Positions 25,428 to 33,818 of a stretch of 64,000 nt of DNA are shown here, in pieces; position 1 is the first letter of the stretch; each line of letters begins with the position of its first letter. The stretch is from G963662905 sp963662905 (lineage in GTDB: Bacteria > Bacteroidota > Bacteroidia > Bacteroidales > WRLA01), in NCBI GenBank assembly GCA_963662905.2, contig CAXXFD010000003.1:62001-126000 (forward strand), in the 5' to 3' direction. A program made the translations under genes and the position numbers. Under the pieces are notes generated by a model. The model saw nothing but the letters and a program-made list of their open reading frames with translations, made no database searches and had not been told where the DNA came from.

Positions 25428-27511
25428 ACCCAGAAAGTCAAAATCAATTATTCCGTTTAGCAGCAGTTCTTTATGCTGACAACAACTACGAAGTTGCACC
25501 CAAAACCATTCATCGTAAAGTAATCGAATCGGTTTTGTTGGAATGCGGTGCAGTAGAATATTCGGTACACCAAATAATTGATTTTATTCAGGAACGGTAC
25601 AGCATTACATTCGACGAAGAATCGGTAAAAGAGATTGTTACAAATAAAAAGGAAGAAGGCTTTTTAACCAATCAACGAAACGGCGATTTGTTTGTTTGTC
25701 TTTCAGAAAAACGGAAGCAAACGTTACTAACCAAAATCAGTAACAAGACCATAGATTTTTTCATTTCTGAATTTCAAAAAGAATACGCCCAATTGGTTGC
25801 CAAAGTCGATTCAAAGGCTATTCTACATAAATTCCTGTATGATATTTTCAGTACCAATACGTCGAGTTTCCAAAAACTAATCGACAGTAAAAAAGACCTT
25901 TCGGGCATCATAAACCTTGAAAATTCAAATTACAATGAGAAAGAAAAGGAGATCATCAACAACTTCCTGCAATGGGACAATTTCGAGAAAAACAAAGCAG
26001 TTTTTGATATAGCAAGTTATGCCCTTGAATATTGCATGCTCACCAATAAAATCGGAAGTTCTTCAATCCATTTAGATAACCTAAAAAACAAAAGTTTTTA
26101 TCTTGACACTAACATAATTTACCGAGCATTAGGCATAAACGGAGAAAACCGTCAAAAACGCTCCCAAACATTTTTGAAAAAATTCAGCGATTCGGGCGAA
26201 AAAATAATCATTTCAAAAGCAACCGAAGCAGAATTTAAAGATGGTATTAAAGGGCATGTTGACCGTATCAGAAAATTTGATACACCAAGAGTAAATTCAA
26301 AACTCTTTCAGGAAGTTGAAGTACAACGTGATATTTACAATTTCTATCACAAATGGCGTATTGGTAAATCAAATTACAATCTTGATTTATTCATTGCCGA
26401 AGTCTATTCCATTTACGACAATTTTAAGAAAGACTTTAAAATTGAGGTTGATACCCGCAAACCTTTTGATGTTAAGGATAAAAAGATAGATGAACTTTTA
26501 AAGGATTACACTTCAAGCATTTCAACCTTTAAGCAAAAAGAAGGCAACGAGATAATCGGTAGTGCAACTATTGATGCAGAAAATATCCTTTGGATAGAAA
26601 TGAAAAGGGAAAATAAGGTGCAGAATATTTTTGATACAAAATATTTCCTCATTTCAACCGACCAAGGTTTACGCCGTTGGGATTATCAGCGTGAAGATAA
26701 AACACCGCTTGTTTTATTGCCGAGTCAATGGATGAGTATTTTGCTTCGCTATTTGAATCGTACCGAGGATGATTTCAAAAGCTTTGTAAACTTCTTGAAT
26801 TTGAAAAATACCGAAGTTCTGATAAATAGTGAAAGGCTTCATGTGGTTTTGGCTGGCATTGCCGAAATGACCACAAGCATAGAACAACAACGAACTATTT
26901 TAAATAATCTGGTTGAGAATAAATTCAATGGCGTCATTTTACGGCACAGCACAAACGAACAGATTTTTGAGAATGCGAAAAACTATGCAAAATCAAAACT
27001 TGAAAGCGAAGTTGAAAATCTAAAAAAACAAAACGAGAATTTAGCCGACAAACACGAAAAACTTTCTGCTGACATTGCAGAACATAAAACCGCTGTTTCG
27101 GGCGAGCTTCAACAACTCAAAGACGAAAATCAAGGCATCGGTAAGAAATTGACTGACAAAGAACAGGAAAACGCACAACTAAAAGCCAAACTACTTGAAA
27201 AAGAAATTAAGGAAGAATTTACAAAATGGCAGAATCCAGCAAAATGGTTAATTGGCTTGGGTGTTTTGATAATTCTGTTTACTATTTTACAATTCTGCTG
27301 TAAAACTTGGACTTTGAATTATCCTTACAAACTGGTAATGTGGATTGATACAATAACAAATACAGTTCAGAAAAACACTTTGACAGCGTTAATGTATGCA
27401 CCATTGGCAGGGCTTTGGTTAATTTCAACTTTTGCATGGAACAGATTATTTTCCAAAGAAAAGAAAGCTGAAAAACGAAAAGAAATTAGAAATGAATTAC
27501 TTGAGAAATAG
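25424..27511 (+). CDS. Membrane-anchored PIN-domain protein of the R-M operon
   Basis: 695 residues. The N-terminal region (about 1-110) looks like a winged-helix or restriction-adaptor domain. A PIN nuclease core follows: Asp228 in SFYLDTNIIYRAL, Glu268/Glu270 in KATEAEFKDG and Asp413 in LISTDQGLRRWD are the expected acidic residues. A long coiled coil (about 540-605) leads to two membrane helices (about 608-628 and 653-675) and a basic tail. It overlaps hsdS by 4 nt and ends the operon. A membrane-tethered RNase/DNase tied to a type I system suggests an abortive-infection effector. That is inference; the PIN assignment rests on motifs. Confidence 0.75.
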   Translation: MNPESQNQLFRLAAVLYADNNYEVAPKTIHRKVIESVLLECGAVEYSVHQIIDFIQERYSITFDEESVKEIVTNKKEEGFLTNQRNGDLFVCLSEKRKQTLLTKISNKTIDFFISEFQKEYAQLVAKVDSKAILHKFLYDIFSTNTSSFQKLIDSKKDLSGIINLENSNYNEKEKEIINNFLQWDNFEKNKAVFDIASYALEYCMLTNKIGSSSIHLDNLKNKSFYLDTNIIYRALGINGENRQKRSQTFLKKFSDSGEKIIISKATEAEFKDGIKGHVDRIRKFDTPRVNSKLFQEVEVQRDIYNFYHKWRIGKSNYNLDLFIAEVYSIYDNFKKDFKIEVDTRKPFDVKDKKIDELLKDYTSSISTFKQKEGNEIIGSATIDAENILWIEMKRENKVQNIFDTKYFLISTDQGLRRWDYQREDKTPLVLLPSQWMSILLRYLNRTEDDFKSFVNFLNLKNTEVLINSERLHVVLAGIAEMTTSIEQQRTILNNLVENKFNGVILRHSTNEQIFENAKNYAKSKLESEVENLKKQNENLADKHEKLSADIAEHKTAVSGELQQLKDENQGIGKKLTDKEQENAQLKAKLLEKEIKEEFTKWQNPAKWLIGLGVLIILFTILQFCCKTWTLNYPYKLVMWIDTITNTVQKNTLTALMYAPLAGLWLISTFAWNRLFSKEKKAEKRKEIRNELLEK

Positions 27512-27527
27512 CCAACCCACAGTCGTA

Positions 27528-27582
27528 AGCACATTTGCAAGCCCGCACAAGCCAACGCTCAAACCAAAGGCTTACAAAAGAG
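27528..27582 (+). repeat. Flanking direct repeat of the R-M locus, right copy
   Basis: Diverged direct copy of 16792-16847, starting 17 bp after the PIN gene stop. Shared blocks are GCAAGCC, GCACRAGCC, CAAACCAAAG and AAAGAG. Confidence 0.65.
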
Positions 27583-27749
27583 CTTCCGCCTCTCCAGCCC
27601 AAGTAGCCCACAGGGCTTTAGGGTTTGCCTTCCCACAAAAAAAACAAAATAAATTTGTGCTTCGTGGACAAGTTATTGCAGACAAAAATTGATTTAAATT
27701 AAATGGTTAAATGACTGATAAACAAAAAGAAAGAATCAAAACTAGTTGC

Positions 27750-27880
27750 CAACAATCTGTATATGTCTAGCCGGTTTTGTGGGTAATCGCAGGTTAATTT
27801 CCCTCATTTACTTCATCTCGGTTTGACAGGAAAGTTGCCCGCAATCGGCTACGCCACATACAGGTGACCGTTAGTGATAA
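27750..27880 (+). repeat. attC-like structured segment, units D/E junction
   Basis: A left core CCAAC and the arm CTGTATATGTCTAGCCG (27757-27773) pair imperfectly with CGGCTACGCCACATACAGG (27846-27864). The segment ends in ACCGTTAGTG, matching the ACCGTTGGGG end of the segment at 11.86 kb. About 70 nt separate the arms. Confidence 0.45.
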
Positions 27881-28347
27881 TTATGAAGAGACAAAATCCT
27901 AAAAAATAATAACATGAAAACTTATAAATTAATTATTACGATTCTGACACTCAGTAGCTCTTTGACTTCTTTTGGACAAATAAATCCAATAAATGATTTG
28001 TATTATCAGCAAACATATTGGTATCTGAATTACAATTGTCCTGGATTTAATTGCTTTGAATTGTCATGGTCTGCGCCTGGCAGTTCAAATGACACATTAT
28101 TAGGGTATAATGTTTATAGAAATAGGGACCTTTGGATTTTTACCGAAAATACTGATGTAAGGTGTTCAGGCTATTCACCATGTGACTATACAGATTTTTA
28201 TGACCCATTGCCATTTTGGATTACAGTGAAAGCGGTTTATAATAATGATTCTCTGTTGAACTAAACCTCCCTCCGGTCGGCAGCTTCACCTAAGATCTGA
28301 TTCTTACGTATAAGGTTTTATTTATTAACCTTATAAAATTTAATCTT

Positions 28348-29247
28348 ATGAAAAAAAGAACGATCCAGGATGAAGCATGCCTCAAAGTGAAAGGCTTTCG
28401 CCAAATGGCTGAGCAGTTTATGCAGCGCCTTGTAATCAACGGCCGCTCGCGTTCCACACACGAAAACTACCTTCGCCAGATAGCAAAGATGGCGATTTTT
28501 TGTGAAAAAAACCCGCTTGAAATGGAAATAGATGAGATAGAAGCATATCTCTACCATGTGGTGGACCGCGACACCGACAGCCAAAGCTCTTTCAAGCACT
28601 TGGTCTATGGCCTGCGAAAACTCTACAAACTCTTCGAAAAAGACGAGCTGCACATTAGTTTGCCCAGCATCAAACGGCCACAAAAACTGCCCGTAATCCT
28701 TTCCTGTGGCGAAGTGAGGCGATTGCTCAAAGCGCCCAAAGAACTGCGCAACAAAATTTTATTGGCCTTAATCTATGATACGGGCATGCGCATTAGCGAA
28801 GCAAGCAGCCTTTTGATACAAGATGTTGACCTGGAACGGCGACAGCTGTTTGTGCGCAAAACCAAAAGCAAACGGGAACGCTGTGTGCCCATTTCAAAAC
28901 ATATGGCAAGGGGCATTAAAAACTACCTGAAAATAGACCGCCCGAAATATTTCATGTTCGAACGCAGCAACCAGCACCGTGGGCTGCCCTTGAGCCACAC
29001 ACGTATCCGGGGCATCATGAAGGATGCTCTCGGTGTTGCCGGTATCAACAAAAAAGTCTGCATCCACTCTTTGCGCCACACTTATGCAACCCACCAACTC
29101 GAAGCCGGGCAGAACATCTACGGGCTGATGAAGCTTTTGGGACATGCCGATATCAAAAACACTGAAATGTACCTCCATCTGGCCCAGCTGCCCCAACTGG
29201 CATTTTTTGGCCTGCTCGATAAGCTGTACCCAAACAAAAAGATATGA
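28348..29247 (+). CDS. Tyrosine recombinase of the IS91-type element
   Basis: 299 residues. An N-terminal SAM-like DNA-binding domain (about 15-105: FMQRLVINGRSRSTHENYLRQI) precedes a catalytic domain with the complete set: Arg in DTGMRISEA, the Lys region KTKSKRERCVP, HSLRHTYATH (His and Arg), His in LLGHADIKNTEMYLH and its terminal Tyr. It overlaps the transposase by 4 nt. Its role in this IS subgroup is probably processing of circular intermediates; that is inference. Confidence 0.93.
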   Translation: MKKRTIQDEACLKVKGFRQMAEQFMQRLVINGRSRSTHENYLRQIAKMAIFCEKNPLEMEIDEIEAYLYHVVDRDTDSQSSFKHLVYGLRKLYKLFEKDELHISLPSIKRPQKLPVILSCGEVRRLLKAPKELRNKILLALIYDTGMRISEASSLLIQDVDLERRQLFVRKTKSKRERCVPISKHMARGIKNYLKIDRPKYFMFERSNQHRGLPLSHTRIRGIMKDALGVAGINKKVCIHSLRHTYATHQLEAGQNIYGLMKLLGHADIKNTEMYLHLAQLPQLAFFGLLDKLYPNKKI

Positions 29248-30383
29248 AGGCCGATCTGGCCTTGGTTGCAAAAAACTTTACGCACATACTGGAACAGAAA
29301 AACAGGCTGAATTACCATCAATTGCGCTGCCTGCGCGCTTTGCAGGCTTGCCGCACAGAAAAAATGGGCGGACGGATTGAGCAATGCAGCTGCTGTGGGA
29401 AGCGCAAGGTTTTTTATAACAGCTGCCGCAACCGGAATTGCCCTAAATGTGGCGGACTGGAACGCGAAAAATGGCTTCTGGCTCGCGAGGCCGACCTTTT
29501 GCCGGTCAATTACCTGCACATGGTCTTTACCATACCCGATAAACTGAACAAGCTGTTTTTGAAGCACCAAAAGGACTGTTACAACATCCTGTTCCGTACT
29601 GTAAAGCGCGTAATGGACTGTTTTGCAGATAATCCGGATTTCCTGGGGGCACGCATTGGATATACTGCCGTGCTGCATACCTGGGGGCAGAACCTGCAGT
29701 ACCACCCCCACCTGCATTTGGTGGTGCCTGCCGGGGGGATTACAGCCAATGACAAATGGCTCCCTTCAAAAGGGGACGGAGAATTTTTGTTCCCGGTAGA
29801 AGAAATGAGCAAAGTGTTCCGGGCCAAAATGGTGGCGGCACTGCGTCAATGGGCAAAGGATGAAGAAATACCGACCAGTAACCGTATGTTCAACAGCCTT
29901 TTTGAAAAACCCTGGACAGTTTATGCAAAACCTCCCTTTGCAGGGCCGAAACAGGTGCTTGCTTATCTGGGCCGATACACACACCGAACGGCAATATCCG
30001 ATGAGCGCATTTTGCAGGTGGACAACAAAACCGTGGCTTTCCGCTGGAGGGATTACCGTGATGGCGACAAACAAAAAACAAGCATGCTGCCCGGGGAAGT
30101 GTTCCTGCAAAGGTTTTGCCTGCACATCCTTCCGCATGGATTTACCCGTATCCGCCACTATGGCTTTATGTCTTCGGCTGCAAAAGGAAAGGCTTTGCCT
30201 GCTCTGTATGAATATTTTAACCAGCCAAGGCCGCAAAAAAAGAAAATGGGCTGGGAAGAAATTGCAGAAACACGCATGAACATTGTTGTGGGATTTTGCA
30301 CCAACTGTGGGGCAAGGATGCGCATTGTGGAAATCATCCCCGAATCATTCCATGAGCGTATCCGGGCTCCGGATGCTTGCTGA
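29244..30383 (+). CDS. IS91-family rolling-circle transposase
   Basis: 379 residues. An N-terminal zinc finger (CSCCGKRKVFYNSCRNRNCP) precedes the HUH nuclease motif in YHPHLHLVVPAGG and the catalytic Tyr region LGRYTHRTAIS, as in the Y2_Tnp family. Full length, no stops. It should nick at the right end and move by replicative single-strand transfer. It is translationally coupled to the recombinase. Confidence 0.94.
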   Translation: MKADLALVAKNFTHILEQKNRLNYHQLRCLRALQACRTEKMGGRIEQCSCCGKRKVFYNSCRNRNCPKCGGLEREKWLLAREADLLPVNYLHMVFTIPDKLNKLFLKHQKDCYNILFRTVKRVMDCFADNPDFLGARIGYTAVLHTWGQNLQYHPHLHLVVPAGGITANDKWLPSKGDGEFLFPVEEMSKVFRAKMVAALRQWAKDEEIPTSNRMFNSLFEKPWTVYAKPPFAGPKQVLAYLGRYTHRTAISDERILQVDNKTVAFRWRDYRDGDKQKTSMLPGEVFLQRFCLHILPHGFTRIRHYGFMSSAAKGKALPALYEYFNQPRPQKKKMGWEEIAETRMNIVVGFCTNCGARMRIVEIIPESFHERIRAPDAC

Positions 30384-30999
30384 GAAAATGCCCATGCTTT
30401 ATTGTTTTCCCTCTGCTCCTGCAATGCAGGACTGATATGGTTATGCCAAAAACCCACAAAATGGGCTGTGTATGGTATCATATCTTGACAAAACGTTCAT
30501 TTGAATTATTGCAAACCAAAGCTTTTCGGCTGAAAATGGCCTGCTTTCCCTTCCCTTAAGGTATTTGGCAGAAAATACCGCAAAAATTGATTCCCCAATA
30601 TATAGGTACACCGGTTTCGTTCAACACAAAGCACATATTCCGGCTAGGGCCGGAAAACGATGCTTAATTGTTATCAATTGCAATTGATTCGGTGTTTGTA
30701 AACGATATAGCGATAAATATTAATGAAATTGAAAACGATAAGATTTCGTTATTTAAGAATCCAATATCAATTGGTGAAAATATTTCAATTTTGATTCCGA
30801 ATTTCGAAGGAGAAGCATGCAGAATCCAAATACATTCATTAAACGGGCAATTAATAAAAGGGTATGAGATTAAACAGGTTATGAATGGTGTTGTCAATTT
30901 CTCCACAAAGGGAATGACTCAAGGTCTTTATTTAATTAGTATTCAGGTAAAAGGTAGAACAATTAGCCAGAAAATTATGATAAAATAACATATCGCCAA

Positions 31000-31141
31000 C
31001 AATTATGCATCGTTTTTCGGCCATAGCCTAATATCCCGTTTCGCTGATGGAATGATTCGGGGATGATTTCCATGAGCCAAATCCTCTCGCCACAGTTCGT
31101 GCAAAATCCCACAACAATGTTCATGCATGTTTCTGCAATTT
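31000..31141 (-). mobile_element. Second remnant of an IS91-type element
   Basis: It begins CAATTATGCATCG, the element's right terminus in reverse. From about 31050 it reads as the reverse complement of the transposase 3' coding end (compare 30263-30355). The 3' untranslated part and the rest are deleted. It starts 12 bp after the stop of the interrupted T9SS gene. Confidence 0.8.
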
Positions 31142-31234
31142 TTTTTTTCGTAAGTATCTAATTACCAAATAACTGTTTCGTTTTTGGTTTCAAACATTAT
31201 CCTTGCCCACGAAATTCTTTGCTGAACCTTGATT

Positions 31235-32011
31235 TTAAACTTCCTGCATTTGACGGACTTGTTTCAGCAGCAATTTTTTGGGCATAAAAGGAATCATGGC
31301 CATCATCATTTTCTGGCTGCCTGTTAATCCGCTAACGACATCAAGTTTGCCTTGCAACATGCCATTATAGCCATCTAGTGCTACTTTGCGCGCAGAGGCC
31401 GTTTTTTGAAACATACTGGTTTTGTCCATGCCTGATATTGCTCCAAATTCCGTTTCGGTTGCGCCGGGCAACAGGGCTGTAACGCTGATGTTACGCCCGT
31501 GCAACTCCTCTGCAAGGCCATTGCTGAATGAGGTGACATAGGCTTTGGTAGCAAAATACACCGATTGAAGCGGTCCGGGCATAAGACTGGCCGTAGAGGA
31601 TACATTTAAAATACGTCCTGAATTCCGCTCAATCATTTGAGGTAGAAATAAATGCGTCAATGCTGTAAGTGCCGTGATGTTCAGGTTGATCATATTAATC
31701 TGGCGGTCGAGGGGGATTTCTTCAAATTTGCCCAATGCGCCAAATCCGGCATTGTTGATCAGATATTCTACTTCAATACCTGCCGCCTTAACTTCTTCAT
31801 AAACTTCCTGCACTGCTTCCGCTTTTGTTAGGTCTTTGGCCATGACCAAAACCTTTACAGGATATTTCTTTTCGATATTGTTCTTGAGCTCTATTAACCT
31901 GGGTTCGCTACGGGCAATAATGATCATATCATGGCCATTTTCGGCATGGATTAATGCCAGCTCTTTGCCGATTCCTGAGGATGCTCCTGTGATCAATGCT
32001 ACATTCTTCAT
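31235..32011 (-). CDS. Short-chain dehydrogenase/reductase
   Basis: 258 residues of the classical SDR fold: NAD(P)-binding TGASSGIGKELA near the N-terminus, NNAGFG in the middle, catalytic Ser in LNVSSTASL and the YFATK motif (Tyr and Lys). It resembles DltE-type oxidoreductases. It lies 50 bp downstream of a TetR regulator on the same strand, and the gap holds the near-palindrome GTGAGTACTTAC (about 32030-32041), a likely operator. Its substrate is unknown. Confidence 0.92.
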   Translation of the reverse strand: MKNVALITGASSGIGKELALIHAENGHDMIIIARSEPRLIELKNNIEKKYPVKVLVMAKDLTKAEAVQEVYEEVKAAGIEVEYLINNAGFGALGKFEEIPLDRQINMINLNITALTALTHLFLPQMIERNSGRILNVSSTASLMPGPLQSVYFATKAYVTSFSNGLAEELHGRNISVTALLPGATETEFGAISGMDKTSMFQKTASARKVALDGYNGMLQGKLDVVSGLTGSQKMMMAMIPFMPKKLLLKQVRQMQEV

Positions 32012-32061
32012 GATGTTATTATCTATTATGTGAGTACTTACTTACTATTGGTTTAAAAAAA

Positions 32062-32589
32062 TTATACATTATACTTATTCTTCAGGAATGCAGTCATTCC
32101 TGCAAGATCGAAATGGTCTATTAAAAAATACCTTGTGGCCAGGCCATCGAGGGTTACAAGCAAATGAACAGCTTCCATTGCGGATTGTTCATAGCCCAGT
32201 TTTTCAAAAGCGCCGGTCAATGCCAATTGCAGGGCTTCCATTTTGTGTTCATGGTACATTTCCAGCTCCCACTTAATTTTATACTGTAACTTCCAGTATT
32301 CCAGTTCTTCTTTAGGCAGATTGCTGTTTGAAAAAGTGTCCAGTGTTTTGCTGATAACTTTTTTGGGGTCGGTTTCAAAAACGATATTGGCAAAAAGGAG
32401 TTTTGCGCGTTCTTCGCCTTCTTTAAAAATAGCGTCCAGCAAACCTTCTTTGTTTTTAAAATGCCTGAATATCAATCCTTCACTAACACCGGCATGTTTG
32501 GCAACTTTACTGGTTGATGTTGTTTTAAATCCTTCGCGTGCAAAAAGCGCCAAAGCCGATTCAAGTATTTTAATTTGTTTTTCAGTCAT
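32062..32589 (-). CDS. TetR/AcrR-family transcriptional regulator
   Basis: 175 residues from the ATG at 32589. An upstream in-frame start (32652) would add 21 unlikely residues. The helix-turn-helix spans about 10-50 (SALALFAREGFKTTSTSKVAKHAGVSEGLIFRHF), and the ligand domain is helical. It probably represses itself and the SDR gene: an inverted repeat AAGTGA/TCACTT lies just before its start and a related GTGAGTACTTAC precedes the SDR gene. Confidence 0.92.
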   Translation of the reverse strand: MTEKQIKILESALALFAREGFKTTSTSKVAKHAGVSEGLIFRHFKNKEGLLDAIFKEGEERAKLLFANIVFETDPKKVISKTLDTFSNSNLPKEELEYWKLQYKIKWELEMYHEHKMEALQLALTGAFEKLGYEQSAMEAVHLLVTLDGLATRYFLIDHFDLAGMTAFLKNKYNV

Positions 32590-32593
32590 AATA

Positions 32594-32609
32594 AAGTGAG
32601 TAATCACTT
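32594..32609 (-). promoter_or_regulatory. Putative TetR operator
   Basis: AAGTGA and TCACTT are complementary with a 4-nt spacer, placed 4-20 bp upstream of the tetR start. The related GTGAGTACTTAC sits before the SDR gene. Confidence 0.5.
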
Positions 32610-32746
32610 GCAAAAGTAGTGCTATTTTTTGAATAAGCAAGTTTGGTAGCAATTTTTTGTTCCATAGAAATGCAGATGCAGTATGAGCAGGTTAAAATAA
32701 TTGTAGCTTTGATATTGAATTATCTTGATACAAAACAAAGGATAAA

Positions 32747-33118
32747 ATGCTCACATTCAATAAAAAATACTTCATTCTCACTGTCCTTCTTTTCATTGTA
32801 GAAGTGCTCATCGCTCTTTTTGTACGCGATCGGTTTGTGCGGCCTTATGTGGGTGATGTGCTGGTCGTGATGCTGATTTACTGCTTCCTTAGATCCTTTT
32901 TTAGGATCGGTATTGTTCCGGCAGCTGTACTTGTGCTACTTTTTGCTTTTACCGTAGAAGCCCTGCAGTATTTTCGTTTCATTGAGCTGATCGGCTGGGA
33001 ACATAACCGCATTGCACGCACGGTTCTGGGCACACATTTCACCTGGAATGATATTGTGGCTTATGTTGTGGGAGTTGCAATAGTTTTGGTAGCGGAAAAC
33101 TTTGGCAAGAAACCTTAG
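32747..33118 (+). CDS. DUF2809 membrane protein
   Basis: 123 residues with four hydrophobic helices (about 8-26, 34-50, 55-75, 100-118) and the DUF2809 signature VRPYVGDVLVVMLIY and THFTWNDIVAY. The family is small integral membrane proteins of unknown function. It is divergent from tetR, and a terminator-like hairpin follows at 33209. Confidence 0.87.
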   Translation: MLTFNKKYFILTVLLFIVEVLIALFVRDRFVRPYVGDVLVVMLIYCFLRSFFRIGIVPAAVLVLLFAFTVEALQYFRFIELIGWEHNRIARTVLGTHFTWNDIVAYVVGVAIVLVAENFGKKP

Positions 33119-33208
33119 CTGCAAAAGCACGAGATATTTGTGATTTGATGAAACGGAGCATGACTGAATAATTATCAAGACACACATGACAATGATTATA
33201 CAATTATG

Positions 33209-33237
33209 CGGAGTTCTCCCGCAACTGCGGGAACCGC
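33209..33237. terminator. Hairpin between the DUF2809 and VOC genes
   Basis: TTCTCCCGCA and TGCGGGAA form a stem with one bulge and a 2-3-nt loop, extended by GCGG/CCGC. There is no U run directly after it, so it is either a weak terminator or a leader structure of the VOC gene. Confidence 0.35.
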
Positions 33238-33281
33238 TGAAATAAAAATTATAAACGGATGAAAATCCTTATTTTCACAGC

Positions 33282-33818
33282 ATGAAAAAAGCTATATCCA
33301 TTATTCTGATTGCATTAGTAATTATCAGCTGTACTCAAAATCAAGAAAAATCAACAAGCATGGCAAACGAAAAAAAACAAACAAAGAAATCAGCAGTAGA
33401 TACCGAACCAAAAGTGACGGGAATAGGAGGGATCTTCTTTTTTTCTGATAATCCGGAAGATACAAAAGAGTGGTATGCCAAAAACCTGGGGCTGGAAGTA
33501 AACCAATGGGGCAGCAGTTTTGAATTTCGGAATGCACACCGTCCTGATGAAATCAATTATCTGCAATGGAGCCCTTTCAAAAAAGGCAGCGAATATTTTG
33601 AGCCTTCCAAAAAGGAATTTATGATCAATTATCGGGTGCAAAATATTGAAGCCCTGGTCGAAAAGCTGAAAAACAATGGCGTTATCGTGCTCGACAGCAT
33701 CGAGAGCTACGATTACGGTAAATTTGTGCATATCATGGATGCCGAAGGCAACAAAATAGAGCTGTGGGAGCCGGTTGACAGTGTTTTTACGGCGATGGGA
33801 GGGCCAACGACCAAATAA
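33282..33818 (+). CDS. VOC (glyoxalase-like) domain lipoprotein
   Basis: 178 residues. A lipoprotein signal peptide (LALVIISCTQ-like, Cys17) is followed by a linker rich in Lys and a vicinal-oxygen-chelate domain: GIGGIFFFSDNPEDTKEWYAKNLGL ... VQNIEALVEKLKNNGV ... HIMDAEGNKIELWEPV, where the C-terminal Glu is the usual metal ligand. Lipid anchoring of a VOC domain is uncommon; an internal ATG (MANEKKQ) would give a cytoplasmic form. An 8-codon upstream frame (33259-33285) overlaps its start. Confidence 0.87.
   Translation: MKKAISIILIALVIISCTQNQEKSTSMANEKKQTKKSAVDTEPKVTGIGGIFFFSDNPEDTKEWYAKNLGLEVNQWGSSFEFRNAHRPDEINYLQWSPFKKGSEYFEPSKKEFMINYRVQNIEALVEKLKNNGVIVLDSIESYDYGKFVHIMDAEGNKIELWEPVDSVFTAMGGPTTK

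Larger units (their letters stand above)
27512..27913. other. Island spacer with right R-M flank repeat and attC-like segment
   Basis: Non-coding. It holds the right flank repeat (27528-27582) and the attC-like segment (27750-27880). The GTTAGTGATAA motif at 27870-27880 opens cassette-like unit E. Confidence 0.5.
28262..30670 (+). mobile_element. IS91-type element with a tyrosine recombinase
   Basis: 2409 bp, inserted directly after GAAC (28258-28261), the known IS91 target tetranucleotide, with no target duplication. The left end begins TAAACCTCCCTCC and the right end is CGATGCTTAATTG. It carries a tyrosine recombinase and a Y2-type transposase overlapping by 4 nt. A subgroup of IS91 elements is known to carry such a recombinase. 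Two partial right ends at 14.5 and 31.0 kb show that the family has been active here. Confidence 0.87.
27914..30988 (+). pseudogene. Fn3-like T9SS-exported protein, interrupted by an IS91-type element
   Basis: The 5' part (27914-28261) encodes a signal peptide (ending SSLTSFG) and a fibronectin III-like stretch (CFELSWSAP...LLGYNVYRNRD...FWITVKAVYNNDS). The 3' part (30671-30988) encodes a T9SS type A sorting domain (FKNPISIGENISILIPN...LNGQLIKGYEI...GLYLISIQVKGRTISQKIMIK). Removing 28262-30670 joins both in frame at ...SLLN/LSIAIDS..., giving 221 residues. The product would be exported and anchored or released by T9SS. It is broken as it stands. Confidence 0.85.

Noticed and set aside
30668..30988. 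An independent small T9SS gene
   Set aside because: It has no signal peptide and joins in frame to 27914-28261 across the IS91-type element.
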